From: CALEMW01 sp035447065
GTDB taxonomy: Bacteria; Krumholzibacteriota; Krumholzibacteriia; LZORAL124-64-63
Length of the DNA: 64,000 bases
Direction of reading: 5' to 3'
NCBI GenBank assembly: GCA_035447065.1
Contig: DAOTGJ010000017.1
Coordinates: 5,253 to 69,252 of the forward strand
The translations under genes and the position numbers were made by a program. This document shows, in pieces, positions 60,360 through 64,000 of the stretch (positions within the stretch are counted from its first letter, which is position 1; every line of letters begins with the position of its first letter). The notes under the pieces were generated by a model. It was not told where the DNA came from. It worked only from the letters and a program-made list of their open reading frames with translations, and did no database searches.

Positions 60360-61840
60360 GCGCCGCCTACGAACGCTACCTGGAGCACATGCAGGGCCTG
60401 CACGCCCTGGGCTCGGCCCTCTCGCTGCTGGGCTGGGACCAGGAGACCATGATGCCGCCGGCCGCCGTGGCGCACCGCGCGGACGTGCGCTCGCACCTCT
60501 CCGGCCTGGTGCACGACGGCACGGTGGACCCGGCCTTCGGCGACCTGCTCGCGGAGCTGCAGGAGTCCCCTCTGGACGACGACCAGGCCGCCAACGTGCG
60601 CGAGACCGTGCGCGACCGCGACCGCTCCGTGAAGGTGCCGCGCGAGCTGGTCACGGAGCTGTCGCGGGTGACGAGCCTGGCCCAGCAGGCCTGGGTGGAC
60701 GCCCGCACCAACGACGACTGGGACCGCTTCGGCCCCCTGCTGGCCCAGGTGGTGGACCTGCGCCGCCGCGAGGCCGAGGCCGTGGGCTACGAGGGCGAGC
60801 CCTACGACGCCCTGCTGGACGCCTACGAGCCCGGCGCCCGCGCCGCGGACCTGGCGCCCCTGTTCGACGAGCTGCGCCCCGCCCTGGCGGAGCTCACCCG
60901 CGAGATCGGCGAGCGCCAGGCGCCCGACGCCCGCGCGGCGCTGCAGGGCCGCTGGGATCCGGCCGCCCAGGAGCGCCTCTCGCGGCGCATCCTGGCGGAC
61001 ATGGGCTTCGACTTCCAGGCCGGCCGCCTGGACACCTCGGCCCACCCGTTCACCGGCGGCAGCCACCCCACGGACGTGCGCCTGACCACGGCCTACGACC
61101 CCGCGGATCCGGCCAAGTCGCTCTACTCCACCATCCACGAGGGCGGCCACGGCCTCTACGAGCAGGGCCTGCCCGCCGCCCACGCCGGCACGCCCCTGGG
61201 CGAGGCCTGCGGCCTGGGCATCCACGAGTCCCAGTCGCGCCTGTGGGAGAACCAGGTGGGCCGCAGCCGCGCCTTCATGGAGTACCTGCTGCCCCTGCTG
61301 CGCGAGGAGTTCCCGGAGCAGGCCAAGAGGCTGGACGGGGACGCGCTCTTCGCGGCGCTGAACGTGGTGGAGCCGTCGCTGATCCGCATCGATGCGGACG
61401 AGGTGACCTACAACCTGCACATCGCCCTGCGCTTCGAGCTGGAGCGGGACCTCTTCCGCGGCGACATCGACGTGGAGGACCTGCCCCACCTCTGGCGCGT
61501 GCGCATGACCGAGGACCTGGGCGTGTCGCCCCTGGGCGACAGCGACGGCGCGCTGCAGGACATCCACTGGAGCTTCGGCGCCCTGGGCTACTTCCCCACC
61601 TACACCCTGGGGAACCTCTACGGAGCCACCCTGTTCGCCGCGGCGGGCAAGGAGCTGGGCGACCTGGACGGCAGGATCGCGCGCGGCGAGTTCGCGCCCC
61701 TGCTGGACTGGATGCGCGCCAACGTGCACGCCCACGGCCGCCGCTGGTCCGGCGACGAGCTCTGCCGCCGCGCCGCCGGCCGGGGCCTGAACACCGACGA
61801 TTTCCTGAACCACCTGCGCGCCAAGTTCGGCGTGCGCTAG
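60356..61840 (+). CDS. M32 family metallocarboxypeptidase
   Basis: A 494-residue cytoplasmic zinc carboxypeptidase related to the Taq and Pyrococcus enzymes. The zinc site is HEGGH (in TIHEGGHGLYEQGLP) with the third ligand in GIHESQSRLWEN; LSLLGWDQETMMPP at the N-terminus and DVRLTTAYD are also diagnostic. It trims C-terminal residues from peptides. Its ATG overlaps the top6B stop codon as ATGA, and the top6A start lies eight bases after its stop, so it is embedded in the topoisomerase operon. Confidence 0.95.
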   Translation: MSAAYERYLEHMQGLHALGSALSLLGWDQETMMPPAAVAHRADVRSHLSGLVHDGTVDPAFGDLLAELQESPLDDDQAANVRETVRDRDRSVKVPRELVTELSRVTSLAQQAWVDARTNDDWDRFGPLLAQVVDLRRREAEAVGYEGEPYDALLDAYEPGARAADLAPLFDELRPALAELTREIGERQAPDARAALQGRWDPAAQERLSRRILADMGFDFQAGRLDTSAHPFTGGSHPTDVRLTTAYDPADPAKSLYSTIHEGGHGLYEQGLPAAHAGTPLGEACGLGIHESQSRLWENQVGRSRAFMEYLLPLLREEFPEQAKRLDGDALFAALNVVEPSLIRIDADEVTYNLHIALRFELERDLFRGDIDVEDLPHLWRVRMTEDLGVSPLGDSDGALQDIHWSFGALGYFPTYTLGNLYGATLFAAAGKELGDLDGRIARGEFAPLLDWMRANVHAHGRRWSGDELCRRAAGRGLNTDDFLNHLRAKFGVR

Positions 61841-61848
61841 GAGGCCCC

Positions 61849-63105
61849 GTGGCCGATCGCAAGAAGAACAACGACGCGGAGCAGGCCAGCCTGTTCGGAG
61901 GCGCGCCCCAGTCGGAGCCGCCCGCGGCCGACGAGCCCGCCAAGGCCCAGGCCGCGCCCAAGGCCAGGATCAAGGTGCAGGCGCCGGCCAAGCCGCGCGC
62001 CAAGGCCCACAAGCCCCTGGACGCGAGCGCGCTGCTGGGCCGCATCGACAAGGAGGCGGGGGGCATCCGCACCTCCATCCTCAAGGGCGCCAAGCCGTCC
62101 ATGCAGTTCCCGGTGCGCTCCCTGCAGAACGTGAAGTACCAGCCCGACGTGGGCTTCTTCGAGCTGAAGGGCAAGAAGAAGGAGCGCACGCTCACGGTGA
62201 GCACGGTGAAGACCTTCGCCCAGACGCTCAAGATGATGTCGCTGAGCAAGGAGCTGGTGCGCACCGACGACATCGCCACCAAGCGAGAGGCGTACTACGT
62301 GAGCAAGAACTGGGCGGAGGCGCGCTTCAAGGAGCAGCCCGAGTCCGACGCGGTGATGGAGGACGTGGAGGCCTTCTTCGCCGTGAACCGCGAGCAGCTG
62401 GGCTTCGTGCCGGAGGAGAAGGGCGGCGACGTGGCCGGCCGCCTGGTGGTCATCGACCACGACCGCGACACGGGCGAGGAGCTGCGCATCGACTGCACCA
62501 AGTTCGGCAGCGGCGCCTACTCGGTGCCCATCAGCGTGGAGCAGCTCAGGTTCGAGACCGACGCCGAGTTCATCCTCTGCATCGAGACCGCCGGTATGTT
62601 CCAGCGCCTGGTGAAGCACAACTACTGGAAGCAGGCCAACTGCATCCTGGTCAGCCTGGGCGGCGTGCCCACGCGCGCCTGCCGCCGCTTCGTGCGCCGG
62701 CTCAGCGACGAGATGGCGATCCCGGTCTACGTGTTCGTGGACGGCGACCCGTACGGCTTCAGCAACATCTACCGCACGCTCAAGGTGGGCAGCGGCAACG
62801 CGGCGCACCTCAACGAGTACTTCTGCGTGCCCCAGGCGCGGTTCCTGGGCATCACGCCCCAGGACATCGTGGAGTACGACCTGCCCACGCATCCGCTCAA
62901 GGACGTGGACATCAAGCGCGCCAAGGACGCCCTGAAGAACGACCCCTTCATCCTGCACCACAAGCCGTGGCAGCTCGCGCTGCTGAAGATGATCAAGATG
63001 GGAGTCCGCGCGGAGCAGCAGGCGCTGGCCAAGCACGGGCTGAACTACGTGATCGACGAGTACCTGCCCCGCAAGCTCTCGGACGTGCGGGCGTTCCTGC
63101 CCTAG
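61849..63105 (+). CDS. top6A: DNA topoisomerase VI subunit A (Spo11-like)
   Basis: A 418-residue DNA-cleaving subunit, relative of Spo11. The first ~65 residues are a Lys/Ala/Pro-rich tail. The 5Y-CAP/winged-helix domain contains the probable catalytic tyrosine in TKREAYYVSKN; the Toprim domain has the acidic residues in FILCIETAGMF and VYVFVDGDPYGFSNIYRTLK. These two motifs are complete, so cleavage should be possible. The start is GTG at 61849 with GGAGG upstream. The M48 gene begins 10 bases after its stop codon. Confidence 0.95.
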   Translation: MADRKKNNDAEQASLFGGAPQSEPPAADEPAKAQAAPKARIKVQAPAKPRAKAHKPLDASALLGRIDKEAGGIRTSILKGAKPSMQFPVRSLQNVKYQPDVGFFELKGKKKERTLTVSTVKTFAQTLKMMSLSKELVRTDDIATKREAYYVSKNWAEARFKEQPESDAVMEDVEAFFAVNREQLGFVPEEKGGDVAGRLVVIDHDRDTGEELRIDCTKFGSGAYSVPISVEQLRFETDAEFILCIETAGMFQRLVKHNYWKQANCILVSLGGVPTRACRRFVRRLSDEMAIPVYVFVDGDPYGFSNIYRTLKVGSGNAAHLNEYFCVPQARFLGITPQDIVEYDLPTHPLKDVDIKRAKDALKNDPFILHHKPWQLALLKMIKMGVRAEQQALAKHGLNYVIDEYLPRKLSDVRAFLP

Positions 63106-63115
63106 GAGGTCGGAC

Positions 63116-63931
63116 ATGATGAACGCGCAGACCCGTCTCGCCGCCGTCGCCCTGCTGGCCCTGCTCGCCGCCCTGACCGGCTGCGCCACCACCGGCGCCC
63201 ACGGGGAGCAGAGCCTGATCCTGATCGGCACCGACACCGAGGTGCAGATGGGCATCCAGTCCGACGCCGGCATCCGCCAGGAGTACCCGGTGCTCCAGGA
63301 CGCGGCCATCACGGCGTACGTGCAGGAGATCGGCCAGAAGGTGGCCGCCCACAGCGACCGCACCGACGTGGAGTACAGCTTCACGGTGCTGGACAGCGAC
63401 GTGATCAACGCCTTCGCCGCGCCCGGCGGCTTCATCTACATCACCAGCGGCCTGCTGGCCCTGGCCGACGACGAGGCCGAGGTGGCCTGCGTGCTCAGCC
63501 ACGAGGTGGGCCACGTGGTGGGCCGCCACTCCGTGCGCTCCATGCAGCAGGCCATGGGCGTGCAGATGGCGGCGGCGCTGGTGCTGGGCGATCAATCCGC
63601 CTGGAACCAGGTGGCCGGCCTGGGCGCGGGCCTGTTCAGCATGAAGAACAGCCGCGACCACGAGTTCGCCGCCGACGAGTTCGGCGTGAAGTACGCCGTG
63701 GCCGCCGGCTACGACCCCGAGGGCATGGTGCGCTTCTTCCAGAAGCTGGTGGACACCTACGGCGCCGGCGCCGAGGGCGTGGCCGGCTGGATGAGCACCC
63801 ACCCCAACACCAACGAGCGCATCGCCGAGGCGCAGCAGGAGATGACCCGCTACGACCTGTCCGGCCACCCCCGCAACCGTTTCGCCGACCGTTACCTGAG
63901 CCGGACCGCGTCGCTGCGGCCCGCGAGCTGA
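63116..63931 (+). CDS. M48 family metallopeptidase, lipoprotein
   Basis: A 271-residue zinc peptidase with a lipobox (LLAALTGCATT), so probably anchored to the inner leaflet of the outer membrane, like BepA or LoiP. The zinc site is HEVGH with the third ligand in EFAADEFGVKYA; DSDVINAFAAPGGFIYITSG is the conserved substrate-side segment of the family. It likely degrades misfolded envelope proteins. GGAGG precedes the ATG. It is the fourth gene of the topoisomerase VI run. Confidence 0.93.
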   Translation: MMNAQTRLAAVALLALLAALTGCATTGAHGEQSLILIGTDTEVQMGIQSDAGIRQEYPVLQDAAITAYVQEIGQKVAAHSDRTDVEYSFTVLDSDVINAFAAPGGFIYITSGLLALADDEAEVACVLSHEVGHVVGRHSVRSMQQAMGVQMAAALVLGDQSAWNQVAGLGAGLFSMKNSRDHEFAADEFGVKYAVAAGYDPEGMVRFFQKLVDTYGAGAEGVAGWMSTHPNTNERIAEAQQEMTRYDLSGHPRNRFADRYLSRTASLRPAS

Positions 63932-63945
63932 TCGGAGCCCGTTCC

Positions 63946-64000
63946 ATGCGCAGCATCCTCGTCGTGTCCCGCACGCACCTGTTCCCCGGCCTCAGCCCCC
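63946..64000 (+). CDS. Start of an unidentified gene (runs off the window)
   Basis: Only 18 codons are visible (MRSILVVSRTHLFPGLSP). GGAG lies nine bases before the ATG, and the gene follows the M48 gene by 14 bases, so it may belong to the same operon. The visible part does not allow a family call. Confidence 0.6.
   Translation, partial: MRSILVVSRTHLFPGLSP

Noticed and set aside
1..64000. CRISPR arrays, tRNA genes, transposases or phage genes
   Set aside because: I saw no regularly spaced repeats of 24-40 bases, no tRNA-like cloverleaf with a T-arm GGTTCGAATCC-type sequence, and no recombinase, capsid or terminase motifs.

Overview
The window looks like part of a metagenome-style scaffold from a very GC-rich, Gram-negative-type bacterium. 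I estimate close to 70% GC by eye. There are four 100-N assembly gaps (7177-7276, 14983-15082, 16520-16619, 35235-35334). Three secreted proteins end in FlgD-like 'NPFNP' C-terminal domains of the kind common in the FCB superphylum. Other clues are a two-subunit topoisomerase VI, futalosine-type menaquinone genes, an oversized Gre factor, a Wza-type exporter and sigma70-like promoters rather than the Bacteroidota type. Together these suggest a candidate phylum near Krumholzibacteriota/Eisenbacteria. That placement is inference.

Layout. 1-4354: end of a sodium:solute symporter, a hybrid histidine kinase and a MATE exporter. 4580-7722: a secreted protein built on an exact 501-bp tandem repeat, then a broken secreted protein after gap 1. 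7741-10708: a three-gene minus-strand operon of a substrate-binding-like protein without a signal peptide, a HypB/UreG-like GTPase and an ABC ATPase, with no permease; this is the best candidate for an undescribed system. 10932-16413: PAP2 phosphatase, S9 peptidase, small secreted proteins, SDR fragment, DUF378 protein and glutathione peroxidase. 16621-31015: cloverleaf palindrome, long Gre factor, secreted proteins, sirtuin, glycosyltransferase, TPPII-like subtilase, methionine gamma-lyase-type enzyme, a possible RelA/SpoT-like protein and a YejM/PbgA-like membrane hydrolase.

32034-58446 is dominated by surface-glycan genes. A ten-gene minus-strand run (47096 to 35408), starting from a well-formed promoter at 47321-47349, encodes a CpsD-like ATPase, Wza, Wzz, Wzy, a MurJ/Wzx flippase, an AAA-SPOR protein, a glycosyltransferase, MqnA, MqnC and a sulfotransferase-like protein. 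A plus-strand run from 47726 carries a two-domain oxidoreductase, a toroid-like protein and a DUF354 protein, followed by three more glycosyltransferases and a second AAA-SPOR protein. Two sulfotransferase-like genes hint that the glycan may be sulfated.

58689-64000: an operon of topoisomerase VI subunit B, an M32 carboxypeptidase, topoisomerase VI subunit A and an M48 lipoprotein peptidase, followed by the first codons of another gene. Many starts are GTG or TTG with good ribosome binding sites. Several convergent neighbours overlap at their stop codons. I saw no tRNA, functional rRNA, CRISPR array or transposase.
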